The notes below the pieces were generated by a model. The model did not search any database and was not told where the DNA came from. It worked only from the letters and a program-made list of their open reading frames with translations. DNA of 64,000 nt from Mesocentrotus franciscanus (Eukaryota; Echinodermata; Echinoidea; Camarodonta; Strongylocentrotidae): the NCBI GenBank assembly GCA_037976565.1, contig CP137684.1, forward strand, positions 19,592,259-19,656,258, written 5' to 3'. Numbering within the stretch: position 1 is the stretch's first letter; every line of letters starts with the position of its first letter. Below are positions 1 to 11,019 of this stretch, piece by piece. A program made the translations under genes and the position numbers.

Positions 1-1438
1 TGTGGAACTCTTTCACTTTGGATGTAAGAAAGACAAACAGTTCTTTCTTATTGATTAGGTCATGGAGAAAATCCATCCAATTGCCTGGAAGCTTGGTCCG
101 GCCAGACGCTTTCCTACGGAAGCCAGTTCCTCTCTTTTCATGGGTGGACTCTTCCAAATTGTCTGGAATGTAAGTGTCCCACACAAGATCGAATCTCGTG
201 GTAGTCTGCAGTTGCTTCTCGAGGTATGGAATGAAGACTTCGTTGGCGTATCCATCAAATGTGCTGATGCCGAAAACAGGCAGACAGTGGACAATGACAG
301 CTCCATCAAAGACTTTACAGCAATATGCTGATGGTGGCTCTGGTTGGCCAGGCTGCCCAAGGCAATGCAGCAGGTCAGACTTTGTAGCTGGTAGATGTAG
401 ATTATCGAAGTCTGAGAGAGAAGGAGGGAAAGACTGTATCTCCTGTACAAAGAATTTATCTAAGTCACTCTTACGGCTCTGCATAGCGATGTAGAGTTTG
501 CCAAATAGTGCTACATTGTTCTAAAGCACTTTGATCTTCTTGTCTTTCTTCTGAACTATCTTGCAGTGGGATTTTCTGAAGAGAGCCAGTGAATTTCTCT
601 TGATTGGATCATGGATTGAGTGGGTGCGCTCATCAAGCACGGTCTTGACAAAATCTTGGTACTGTTTCCTTCCAGTCTCCTCCAGTGTGCGGACAGTGGT
701 AACAATGGCTCTGTCTGCATTTGCGACTGTCAAGCGTTACCAGTTCATCAAACTCATCCAAAATTGGATTACCCATTTGCCTAATGCTAGCAAAAAGGGC
801 ATGACTTGTTTTCGGAACGACTTCTGTGATGAGAGACCTTGCTCATGGTGCTGGAAGTTCTTAGGATTCTCCATATCATCTACTGTGAAGTATCCATCGT
901 CTAAGAGCAGCAGGGTTTTCCATGAGTCCAATAGCGCTACCTGCACCTTTCACAATCTTGTTCTCTTGCTCATGGGCCTGGTCAAAAGGATCGAAGAAAA
1001 CTTGTTTGATATTTTGGAAAGAACCCAGTGTGAGTTTTAGTCAAACTCCTTCTTGACAGTGGCTGGTAGAGACTTCATATTTCGAATGTGGACAGGCATC
1101 CACCAGGAATAGTTCACATGGTCCAGAGCAAAGAACAATAGGTCTGCTCTTCTCGGACCTTTACATACAGTGGGAAGTTTTTCTCTCTGTGAGCTCTGAT
1201 GAATATATCTGATCCCAGAACATGGAAGTATAGGACTCTTCTTCAGCATGTGATCTCTCCACTCCTTGGCTGATCGTTCATCCTTGGGGCCTGTACTTTG
1301 CATGAAAGCCTCCTGCTGCAAATTGTGCAAAGTCAAGAGACAGACCTGATAACCGTGCCGGGTTCGAGTAATGTGTGCAGCCTTCAGGAACAAGTCTGCT
1401 GTTCCAACCGATGCTACCTGCACCTCTGTTAATGCCAT
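1..1438 (-). pseudogene. Frameshifted copy of a multicopy uncharacterised invertebrate protein family, 3' end off the window
   Basis: Read on the minus strand, fragments follow the order of a protein family that I recall as highly repeated in cnidarian, mollusc and echinoderm genomes and that has no assigned function. The N-terminal part (1438-1037) begins MALTEVQVASVGTAD and includes FFALDHVNYSWWMPVHIRNM. A segment containing DPFDQAHEQENKIVKG follows in another frame (about 1030-940). The C-terminal part (484 to 1) contains VFDGAVIVHCLPVFGIS, FDLVWDTYIPDNLEEST and KLPGNWMDFL and runs off the window. At least two frame changes (near 1035 and 720-765) and in-frame stops (737-739 and 521-523) make it a pseudogene. 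An element-encoded protein or an expanded host family are both possible. The family resemblance is fairly sure; the function is unknown. Confidence 0.6.
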
Positions 1439-1599
1439 CGTTCACCCAGAACCCTCAAAGGAGATTGCCAAGTGTTGACCAAATGGCCATTACCACATGC
1501 TTATTTTCACCATGAGTACCCGGCCACTTCCATTGTACGAACTTTGAGAGAGCAAATAGGGGTTGTAAAAAAAAAATCAACACTATTATGCATTGTATA

Positions 1600-2210
1600 T
1601 GATGTGGGGGCTCCGGAACAACGCCCCAGCCACCTTCACACTTATGTGAATGTTTTGCAAGGGGCTCCTTCCTTAATATCATTCAGTAGGTCCTAAGAGA
1701 GTCCTGTACCAAAACAGACGGTCGTATAACCACAAACCAATGTGATCTTACCTTATATATAACATGGGGGCTCAGGCATGACGCCCCGCCCCCCAATCAC
1801 CATATATAAATATATTATGCCGGGGGCTCCTATCCTAACATCGTTCAGAAAGTCATAAAGAAGCCCTGCACCAAAAATGGCACTTGTACAACAAATTAAT
1901 TAATTTTTTTAACCATATTTTTAATTTGGGGGCTCCGGTTCAAGGACCCCCTCTCCCCCCTTAATCACACCTATATAAATATTTTGTTGGGGGCTCCAAC
2001 CCTAACATCATTCAGTAGGTCCTAAGGAAGCCCTTTACCAAAAATTGCATTTGTACCACATCAAATCAATGTTATTTTACCTTATATATTATTTGGGGGC
2101 TCCGGGACAACGCCCCCGCCCCCACACCCATATATTTTTGCTGGGGGTTCCTACCCTAATATCCTTCAGTTTGTCCTAAGGAAGCCCTGTACCAAAACTT
2201 TGACGCTAAG
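1600..2210. repeat. Tandem repeat, about 163-bp unit, about 3.7 copies
   Basis: Units start near 1604, 1765, 1928 and 2094. Each opens with a GGGGGCTCCGG-like block rich in C and G, then an AT-rich block, a second GGGGCTCC block, and a CCTAAGGAAGCCCTGTACC-like block. Copies are clearly diverged, so this is an old minisatellite-like array. Confidence 0.8.
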
Positions 2211-2214
2211 CCAC

Positions 2215-2442
2215 CTGACTACTAGGCGCCATCTTACAAATGCACACATGCCAGTCCAACCACATCAACTTTCGCATTCTCTGCAATAGTATATCTTTAA
2301 TTCTGACATTTTTAATTTTTCAAACTGTTTGTGACAAACATTGGAACATAAAAAACAGAAAAAAATAAAGCATATCTTTTTATTTAACTTTAGGTTACAA
2401 TTTTAAGGCACATAGTTTCTGTGCTTTATAAATGTCTTTTAT
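2215..2442. other. Non-coding stretch with a dispersed repeat fragment
   Basis: No gene is visible. The segment AGGCGCCATCTTACAAATG with its neighbours (about 2225-2270) recurs in diverged form at 16213-16260, so it is part of a dispersed repeat. The remainder is AT-rich with no recognisable signal. Confidence 0.4.
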
Positions 2443-4723
2443 TAGGTGATACGTACGTAGTTATACGTATCACCTATTGATTTCGTCAAGATTTGTCTTT
2501 ATTATTTTTTATTATTCTGCCATGAATTTGTTCGCGGGATATCTCAAGAATGGATAAAGCCATAGTCATGAAACTTGCCATGATGATAGATTTTAGTCTA
2601 ACTTAGAACTGTGTGACTTTTCAGAGACTCAAAATCATTGTGACGTCATCCAGGCGCCATTTTGTGAAAAACCAACTCATGATCATATCTTCATAACAGA
2701 AAGTCATTTCTCATTCATATTTATTATGATTAAGGTCAATATATGTCCGGTCAATTTCAGGTCAATAAATGCACGCATACGCGTACGTCCGCGTGTTAGT
2801 GCACGCGCAAAATTTGTAAATACTCAAAATCGTCTCAAATTCATTTTGCGTACGTTTCGTGCCATTATGAGCATTTTATAAAAAATCATGCACACGCGCA
2901 TGCGCGGGCGTTTCGTTTGTCACGGCCGAACGCAAAAAAAATCCTCTTATTTTTTTTTGACACAATATTCCTCATTTTTTTCCGAACAATTTGATAACAT
3001 GTTTATCTCTTTATGACCATTAATAAGGGAATGAGCGTCCGTTCAAGATAAATGTCTGTGCGCTCGAGCTCTTGTAATACATAGCATATATGGGCAAAAA
3101 CATGCCTATACAAAATCTATTATAGCTCTTTTGGACCAGAACCCTCAATCTTTTTTTCATATTTGGATAGAGTATGAGTTGGAGATATAATTTCATGTCT
3201 CATTTGGCCATTAAGTACATCGTGACGTCATAATGGCCTTGGAACTAAAAATATGTATTTTGCATATTATGACGTCAGCATATTTTGGGGAAATTGAGTG
3301 TATCTCTGTAAATATTGATTGATTGTCTCCCAAATTTTGATATGGTGTAGCTAAGACAATCTTCGACACGATCAGTACACATCATTTTTTATTTTGATGA
3401 TGTTATCATAGCAAAAAATTCAATTAAAGGCCACATGTCAGAATTTTCGTTCTTTGCATGTTATGCCTATGGAAGGTGAATTTCATGCACATCATGAATC
3501 TACATGACATTGTTCTTTGAGCACTATTTAGCTTATATGTGCTCTATTCTCTCCAAAATTTTAGTATGTTATAGCTGAGACTATGGGCTATAAAAATTGA
3601 GCTTTTGATTTTTTGATCAGATGTTGAGAACATGTCGAAATTTTCAATTGAATGTTGAAATTGCAATTTCGGTAGAACTTTGCAGGAATTAAGAATATGT
3701 CACGTATGTCCTATTTATGAAATTTAAATGTTAGTAGTGTGTTAGTATTAAAATTATGCAAGGAAACCCATTTACTTTCTAGACTTTACTGTCAGACACT
3801 ATTGAGTGACTGACTGACCTCTTTTTTCTCTGGTAATACAATACATAAAATGAGCATTATAGGGAACATGAGAATTTGTCTACATCAATAACACACTTCT
3901 TGTAATGGCCAAAAATAAATATTGATGTGAGGCCTTGGAAGGACAAGAGATCATATAGTTTTCTTTTTCTTCAATTCTGATAAACGGTTATACTGTAGAA
4001 TTTTAAACTCGGTGATAATCATTACAAATATCAATATAAATGTTTATATTTGATATATCTTTGCTTTTTTACCAAAGCCAGGTTAAAGAGGTATCAGATA
4101 GCAATTTCGGTGACACGAATTGACACTTTGATTTTATAAGGGGGTATATCGTTTCCGCAAAAGTAATATGGTCAAGCTATCAATTTTTATTTCATTCATT
4201 TTTCCCCCTTTTTTTACCTCTGCTGCGAATGGGGAACATATTATGTTTTATATATATGTTTTATAATATATGTTTTCGGTTGCTCGTGCGAATTAGGGTA
4301 GATCGCACACTTGTTAAAGTAAAATGATTATATTTATGCATTTGCCTGACATGACAAAGGTTATTATACAATGGCAGGATTTTGTGGGCAGTGAGCCGAT
4401 GTGCCTATTTTTCGCGTTTGGTTTTTTTTATCACATGTTGAGATCATGTCTTAATTTTCAATTATAGTTGTAATTGCGACCATGCCAAGGCCGTTTGTCA
4501 GCTTTGCATGTAAAGTCTATGAGAAATATTTTGGTCTATTGGTTAAAGCACTAGATAGATCCATAATGATCAAGGCTACACAGATGAAAATTGACATATG
4601 GATATACCATAATGGGAAGAGCATTTTAAAAGATAACGTAAAATCAGGAAAATGCATGCTTCATTATGTAAAACATTAGCATACGTATCACCTAATTTGT
4701 CAAATTGACGAATTCAAGTCTAG
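2443..4723 (+). mobile_element. Non-autonomous Helitron/Helentron-like element, copy 1
   Basis: The 5' end is a palindrome: TAGGTGATACGTA (2443-2455) faces TACGTATCACCTA (2464-2476). The 3' end carries TACGTATCACCTAA again (about 4680-4694), then a stem-loop TTTGTCAA/TTGACGAA, then about 9 nt, then CTAG (4720-4723). A subterminal inverted repeat plus a 3' hairpin followed by CTRR is the known hallmark of Helitron-like elements. The body has no coding ORF and contains several TGACGTCA-like CRE sites. The family assignment is inferred from the ends only. Confidence 0.55.
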
Positions 4724-4754
4724 TATTTATTTTGTGTCTGTATAGAAACAATTA

Positions 4755-6889
4755 TTATTATTCTTCCTCGAATTTGTTCGCAGGATATCTCAAGAATGGC
4801 TGAAGCCATTGTCATGAAAATTTCTCTGAAGATAGATCTTAGTCCAACTTAGAACTGCATGACTTTTCAGCGACGCCAGGGCACCATGACGTTATTATGA
4901 CGTCATTTATGTGAAATGTCATTAATGGTCGTATCTCAGCCATGCAATAATTCAATTCAAATTTGGTATCAATCATGCTCAGGTCATGGGTCAGAATTTT
5001 TGCCCACGCACATGCGCCTTCCCCTTAAAGCGAGCGCATATGCATGCGTCAAAAAGAAATTAGAAGAAAAAAATGCTCGAAACCCCAAACAAAGAGCGTG
5101 TCGGTCAGTTCGCGCGTATTTGCACGCAGAATGCACGCGGGACGTAGAAATACCGTTTTTTGCATTTTTTGGATTTCTTTTACTTTCCTTAACATCCCCT
5201 TTCCATTTCAGTCAACAACACGCGCAGAAGCACATTGGCATTTAAAAAAAAAAATCATGCTTGTGTTTAATTGACCATTACTTATTTAAATGCACGGATA
5301 ACTCAATTTTGTTTTCAAGTGGATAGAATATGAGTCGGAGATATGATTTCATGTCTCATTGGGCCACGAGGTACACTGTGACGTCATTATAATGGCCTTG
5401 GAACTCAAAATACGAATATGCACATTGTGACGTCAGCATATTTACGGAAAATTGAGTGTATCTCTGTTAATATTGATTGTTTTTCGCTCAATGTTTGATA
5501 TGTAGTAGCTGAGACGATTTTCTACACAGAGGTGCTAATGATTTTCATTTTAACAATGGCATCATATGCATGGCCCATTCTTTCGAGTAAAAGAGGCATG
5601 TCAATTTCCCAATTTTGCGTGTATTCTCTATGGGAGGTCAATTTTTCTGAAATCTTCATTCTACATTCCAGTCTTGTTTGAGCAATATCTCGATTCTTTT
5701 CTGCCAGCTTGGGATATATTGTAGCTGAGAAAATTCTCTACATAGAAGATGAAATTTATTTTTATGCCTCCGCTACAACGTAGCCGGAGGCATTATGTTT
5801 TCTGGTTGTCCGTCCGTACGTACGTACGTACGTACGTCCCTTTCTCGTGATCGCGTTATCTCAAGAACCAATTGATGGATTACCGCCAAACTCGGGTCAT
5901 GTATGTATCTTGCAGAGCTAATGAAGTGATTAGATTTTGGGGTCACGAGGTCCAAGGTCAAAGGTCACAAGGCTCATTATGTATGCAAAAATAGCTCGTG
6001 ATCGCGTTATCTCAAGAACCGATTGATGGATTACCGCCAAACTTGGGTCATGTATGTATCTTGCAGAGCTAATGAACTGATTAGATTTTGGGGTCACGAG
6101 GTCAAAGGTCAAAGGTCACAGGGCTCATTATGTATGCAAAAATAGCTTGTGATCGCGTTATCTCAAGAACCGATTGATGGATTACCGCCAAACTTGGGTC
6201 ATGTATGTATCTTGCAGAGCTAATGAACTGATTAGATTTTGGGGTCACGAGGTCAAAGGTCAAAGGTCACAGGGCTCATTATGTATGCAAAAATAGCTTG
6301 TGATCGTGTTATCTCAAGAACCGATTGATGGATTACCGCCAAACTTGGGTCATGTATGTATCTTGCAGAGCCAATGAACTGATTAGATTTGGGGTCACGA
6401 GGTCAAAGGTCACAGGGCTCATTATGTATCCTAAAATAGCTCGTGATCGCGTTATCATTAGAACCAACAGATGGATTACAATCAAACTTGAATTTTAAAA
6501 ATTGCTTCCATTTTGGTTTGTAAAATTTCTCTATGGCGGAGGCATCATCGACTGCGCGCAGTTGAAGTTCCATCTAGTTTAATCAGATGTTGGAATCATG
6601 GCGATATTTTAAATACAAGATTTGATTTGAGAATCAAATTTTCTGTTTACGTGTTATGTCTATGTGGATTTTGTTTGGTATATTGGTCATAGCACTTGCC
6701 TCCCTTTTCGCCGATCATCTTCTATAGATCCATAATGATCAATTATACACAGTTAAAACTTGACTGATGGATAGACCATAATGGGAGGAGTATTTCATAA
6801 CGGAAGATGAAATCGTGAAAATGCGTTCTTCATTAGGTAACACATGAGCATACGTATTACCTAATTCGTCTAAGTGAATTCAAGTCTAG
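4755..6889 (+). mobile_element. Helitron-like element, copy 2 (tandem to copy 1, 5' truncated)
   Basis: From AATTTGTTCGCAGGATATC (about 4773) onward this copy follows copy 1 from about 2525 block by block, including the TGACGTCA blocks. It ends with the same hairpin and GAATTCAAGTCTAG (6877-6889), followed by a TTATT-rich tract. It lacks the 5' palindrome. A second, unrelated repeat-bearing element (5764-6577) interrupts it. Confidence 0.6.
5764..6577 (+). mobile_element. Helitron-like element with 151-bp internal tandem repeats (family B, copy 1)
   Basis: The 5' hairpin (5764-5793) has arms ATGCCTCCG and CGGAGGCAT. The 3' end repeats GGCGGAGGCAT (subterminal inverted repeat), then has the stem-loop CGACTGC/GCAGTTG (6549-6564), 9 nt, then CTAG (6574-6577). 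The interior contains about 4.5 direct repeats: the phrase CTCGTGATCGCGTTATC or its variants begins near 5844, 5995, 6146, 6297 and 6440. A CGTA microsatellite lies at 5812-5838. The element is nested in copy 2 of the 2.2-kb family, so it is younger. Confidence 0.65.
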
Positions 6890-6945
6890 TTATTCTTGTT
6901 CTTCTTCTTATTATTATTATTATTATCGTTATTATTTTTATATTA
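6890..6945. repeat. TTATTA-type microsatellite
   Basis: A run of TTC/TTA/TTG trinucleotides directly follows the CTAG end of the preceding element. Confidence 0.6.
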
Positions 6946-7026
6946 TATCATCAATATCTCAGCTTGATCTATGCTGGTTTTTAATTCATTTAATAGCATA
7001 TTGAGAGCAAGCTACAACCCGTAGCC

Positions 7027-7512
7027 TTAGGCCTCAAGTACTTTTCGTAAGAGTCTTGCAGTACCAAGCAGAGCTGCTTTCTGCAGAAGTGATATCTTTG
7101 TGGTAACCCCAATCTTATTCAGATGTTTAGGAAGATTGCTTGAGATCATGCCTAATGCACCAACCCCCACAGGGACCACACATGTCTTGATATTCCACAG
7201 GCTTCCCAGTTCTCTTCGTAGGTCTTGATACTTTTCAATCTGTTCCTTCTCTTTCTCAGTAATCCTAGAATCAATTCTGATGCATTGGCTCTCTTTTCTG
7301 TCCACCACTACTATATCTGGTCTCCTGGCCTGGATCTCTTGATCTGTCTGGATGTTAATATCCCAAAGCAATTTCACATCAGCATTTTCTACGACCTTGT
7401 CCGGCTTATGATCTTACTACTTGTCTGTTGCTTCAAGTCCATTTTTTAAAATGATCCAGTGTATGATTCTGGCTACATTGTTGTGTTGTTGGAGGTACTC
7501 AACTTGAGCCAT
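7027..7512 (-). pseudogene. C-terminal fragment of a non-LTR retrotransposon polyprotein
   Basis: The minus strand reads AQVEYLQQHNNVARIIHW, two consecutive stops (7417-7419 and 7414-7416), then HKPDKVVENADVKLLWDINI, IQARRPDIVVVDRKE, VPVGVGALGMIS and LLGTARLLRKVLEA before a stop. This is the conserved region after the reverse transcriptase that occurs in many marine invertebrate LINEs; WDINIQTD...ARRPDIVVVD is diagnostic from memory. Only the tail of the element is present. Confidence is good for the family and low for the clade. Confidence 0.7.
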
Positions 7513-7530
7513 TTTACTTCATCTACTTCA

Positions 7531-8030
7531 TTCTTTTAATTAAATGTAATGTTAATTGTTATTGTATAATTGTGTTAAGTGGGGGCACGCAACGAGAGTC
7601 CTATCTCGCACCCCGGGGCAACGTGTCTGACACGGCCGTTTGTAGCAACTACTCCGAAGATCAAGATCAAGATTAAGATTAAGATTAAGACAGATTGAGA
7701 ATAATAATAATTTAGACTTAGACTAAGAGTAATACATGCATATATATATATATATATATATAAAATCCCCGTAACATGTGAGTAATTTTTATCTCTTCAT
7801 TCTTTTAATTAAATGTAATGTTAATTGTTATTGTATAGTTGTTTTAAGTGGGGGCACACAACAAGAGTCCTATCTCGCACCCCGGGGCAACGTGTCTGAC
7901 ACGGCCGGTTGTAGCAACTACTCCGAAGATCAAGATCAAGATTAAGATTAAGATTAAGATTGAGAATAATAATAATTTTTACTTAGACTAAGAGTAATAT
8001 TAAGATTACGATTAAGATCAAGACCAACAT
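7531..8030 (+). repeat. Two direct copies of a LINE-type 3' tail with (AAGATT)n ends
   Basis: Two units (7531-7738 and 7800-8010) share TTCTTTTAATTAAATG, GTGGGGGCAC, CACCCCGGGGCAACG and then AAGATTAAGATT repeats. They are separated by a (TA)n run (7741-7762). A non-coding block ending in a short simple repeat is typical of a 5'-truncated non-LTR element. The next LINE starts directly after the second unit. Confidence 0.5.
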
Positions 8031-8033
8031 AAT

Positions 8034-10930
8034 GAAATTTCCCTATAGAGCAGCGTCCCAGAGCCATCCCGCTGAGGGGCCCCTATCACGACCGGCCCTG
8101 ACGGTGCTATCATGGAACGCCGAAGGTATATCAGATGCCAAGGAGGAAGTCCTTGCACATATGTGCAAACAAATGAACTGCGATGTGATATGTCTCCAAG
8201 AGACTCACCGCTGCAGCGACAATCCACGGCCCAAGGTCAAGGGTATGAAGCTTGCCATCGAGCGACCACATCGCCAATATGGATCTTCACGAACGAGGAG
8301 ACCAGACCGGATTCTACATCCCATACCCACAATGACGACATCGAAGTGCTGAATGTGACAATCAAAGGACTAACGATCTCCTCCATCTACAAGCCACCAA
8401 ACATCGGTTTTTCGTATCCTTCCACCACTACCAATAGACATATTGTTATTGGCGATTACAACAGCCACAGCACGAAATGGGGGTATGATACCACTGGAGA
8501 TGATGGAGCACTAGTTGAAATATGGGCCCAAAACAATGACCTAAAACTAATCCACGACCCAAAGCTCGCAAAGTCTTTTGCCAGTGCCCGCTGGAAGAGA
8601 TGTTACAACCCGGATCTAGTTTTCTGCAGCAGGCTACTCGCTCCCACCAGTCGTAAGTTTGTAGCTGAGCTGATTCCAAGATCCCAACACCGACCCATCA
8701 GCATTCAACTGACTGCAGTTATCACACCAAACAAGACCCCGTTCAAGCGCAGGTTCAACTTTGCAAAGGCAGACTGGCCTGCTTTCACCGAAAACCTTGA
8801 TCATGCCCTAACACATCTCCCAGCAGACCCAAAGAACTATGAATCCTTCATAGATATAGTCAAGAAGGTGTCACGTAGACATATCCCAAGAGGCTGTCGC
8901 ACGGCATACATTCCAGGCATCGATGAAGAATCAAGTCAGTTTCTGGCAAACTACACCACAGCCTATGACACAGATCCCTTCTCAGAGGACACCATCAACC
9001 TTGGAGAAGAGCTCATATCAAGGATATCTCAACGACATAGGCAGATGTGGCAGCAAATGATTGAAACGACAGACCTAAGACACAGCAGCAGGAAAGCATG
9101 GCTACCATATGCAAGCTTGGAATTGATAACACCCGAGCTCAACAGCATTATAATGTTATAGCAGATCAAGTAGCGAATCAGCTGTTGAAGAATGGAAAGG
9201 CCCCCAAGACGACTAATTCACACAGGCACAAACTACCTGGAGTTGACCAGAACATGTCTCTTTTCACAAGACCTATTTCTGAAGAAGAACTACAGAAAGG
9301 TATCTCAACCCTACAGGTCAACAGGGCAGCAGGCATCGATGACATCAGATCGGAGCAGATCAAACACATGGGCTCTGTAGCACAGAAATGGCTGCTAGAC
9401 ATGTTTAACAACTGCATCGAGAACACCTGTGTCCCAAAACAGTGGCTCCGAACCAAAGTCGTCGCTATCCTCAAGCCAGGAAAGGACTCGAACGAAACCA
9501 AGAACTTTCGACGGATCTCGAATCTGTGCCAAACATACAAGCTGCTTGAACGCCTTATTCTCAACAGAATTGCGCCTCACGTTGACAGCCAACTAAACTG
9601 TGAGCAGGCAGGTTTCCGACCAGGAAAATTCACCATGGGGCAACTTCTCAACCTGACCCAACACATCGAAAACGGTTTTCAGTACAACCTCATCACCGGT
9701 GCAGTATTTGTGGATTTATCTGCGGCTTATGACACTGTCAATCACCAAAGGCTACAGAGAAAACTTTATGACATCACAAATGACCTCAAACTCACCAGAT
9801 TCATCCAGAAGATGATGCAGAAGAGACGCTTCTTTGTCGAACTTGATGGGCAGAAGAGCAGATGGCGGAAACAGAAAAAACGGTCTCCCCCAAGGTGGCG
9901 TCCTGGCACCAACACTCTACAACATCTACACTGCTGACATCCCTTCAACTGAGAACACTTGAAACTTCATCTATGCAGACGACACCTGCATCACAGCCCA
10001 GCATAGTACCTTCGAAGCTGTTGAACTCCATCTCAACACAGCGCTCGCAAGCCTTTCAGAATATTACAGAGCAAACTACCTACGGGCAAACCCATCCAAG
10101 ACTTAGGTGTGTGTCTTCCACTTGAAGAACAGGGAGGCAAAGAGAGAACTGAAGCTAGAGTGAAATAATGTGCAGCTAAACCACTGCGAGCATCCAGTGT
10201 ACCTAGGTGTAAAACTCGATCGCACATTATCCTTTAAGAAACACATCGAGAAGACAATAGGCAAAGTAGAATCTCGAAATGCCATCATCGGGAAGCTAGC
10301 AACTTCACACTATGGCGCTGACCCCTAAACTGTACAAACTGCAGCTGTTGCCCTCTGCATGTCATCCGAAGAATATGCTTGCCCAGTTTGGAGCAGATCA
10401 GCCCATGTGAAGAAGCTTGACACCACACTCAATAACACATATCAAAAGATAACAGGCTGCCTGAAACCAACAAAAGTTGAGGAGATATATCACCTTGCTG
10501 GCATCGGATCTCCTAACCAAAGACGCACTAACACCTGCCTAAAGGAACGGATGAAGCAGGCGACAGATGACAGACACATGTTATAAGGCTACTTACAACC
10601 CCACAAACGCCTTGTAGCTTCCTCGATTCTGTCCCACCACCTGAACAGATCCTCCACCCTCAGCCAAGCCCGTACTCATCAAAGGACTCAACCTGAAGTG
10701 GCCGGAGTGGACATGCCTAAATCGAATGCGGACGAGAATGGGGCGGTGTAAGGCCAACATGGCAAGATGGGGCTATGCCCATGAAGACGATACTCTCTGC
10801 GACTGCAGAGAGACTCAGACGATGGACCACATCCATCCTGCGGTGCGGCGGAACGGGTTGCACAGATGAAGACCTGGCCCTTGTTAATGAGACGGCCATC
10901 GCAGCCATCGGGCGATGGAAGAACTTAATT
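8034..10930 (+). pseudogene. Near full-length APE-type LINE (Jockey/CR1-like), inactivated
   Basis: One polyprotein can be followed across three frames. The endonuclease opens LTVLSWNAEGISDAKEE with CDVICLQETHR (8097-8280) and continues after a frameshift with IVIGDYNSHSTKWG and YNPDLVFCSR. A second frameshift near 9095-9105 leads to the reverse transcriptase: NRAAGIDDIRSEQIKHMG, AGFRPGKFT, AVFVDLSAAYDTVNH. A third near 9870 leads to GLPQGGVLAPTLYNIYTAD, a stop at 9958-9960, then the intact catalytic FIYADDT (about 9964-9984). Further stops follow (10104-10106, 10326-10328, 10583-10585). The last segment (10720-10910) has cysteine/histidine spacing like a terminal zinc knuckle (CDCRET...DHI). 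Order and length suggest an intact source element. The clade is inferred. Confidence 0.8.
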
Positions 10931-11019
10931 TAATTAAGGAACTGTACATAACTATCTTGATCTAAGGAGACACGATTGAACGAACTTCATCTACTGATCG
11001 GATGACCCACTGTCTCCTC
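10931..11019. other. Short non-coding gap between two LINE relics
   Basis: Probably the 3' UTR of the upstream LINE. No terminal repeat or target-site duplication could be identified by eye. Confidence 0.3.

Noticed and set aside
5844..6500. CRISPR-like array
   Set aside because: Direct repeats are contiguous 151-bp tandem units without unique spacers, in an animal genome.
10033..10910. Several short minus-strand ORFs
   Set aside because: They are shadows of the plus-strand LINE reverse transcriptase.
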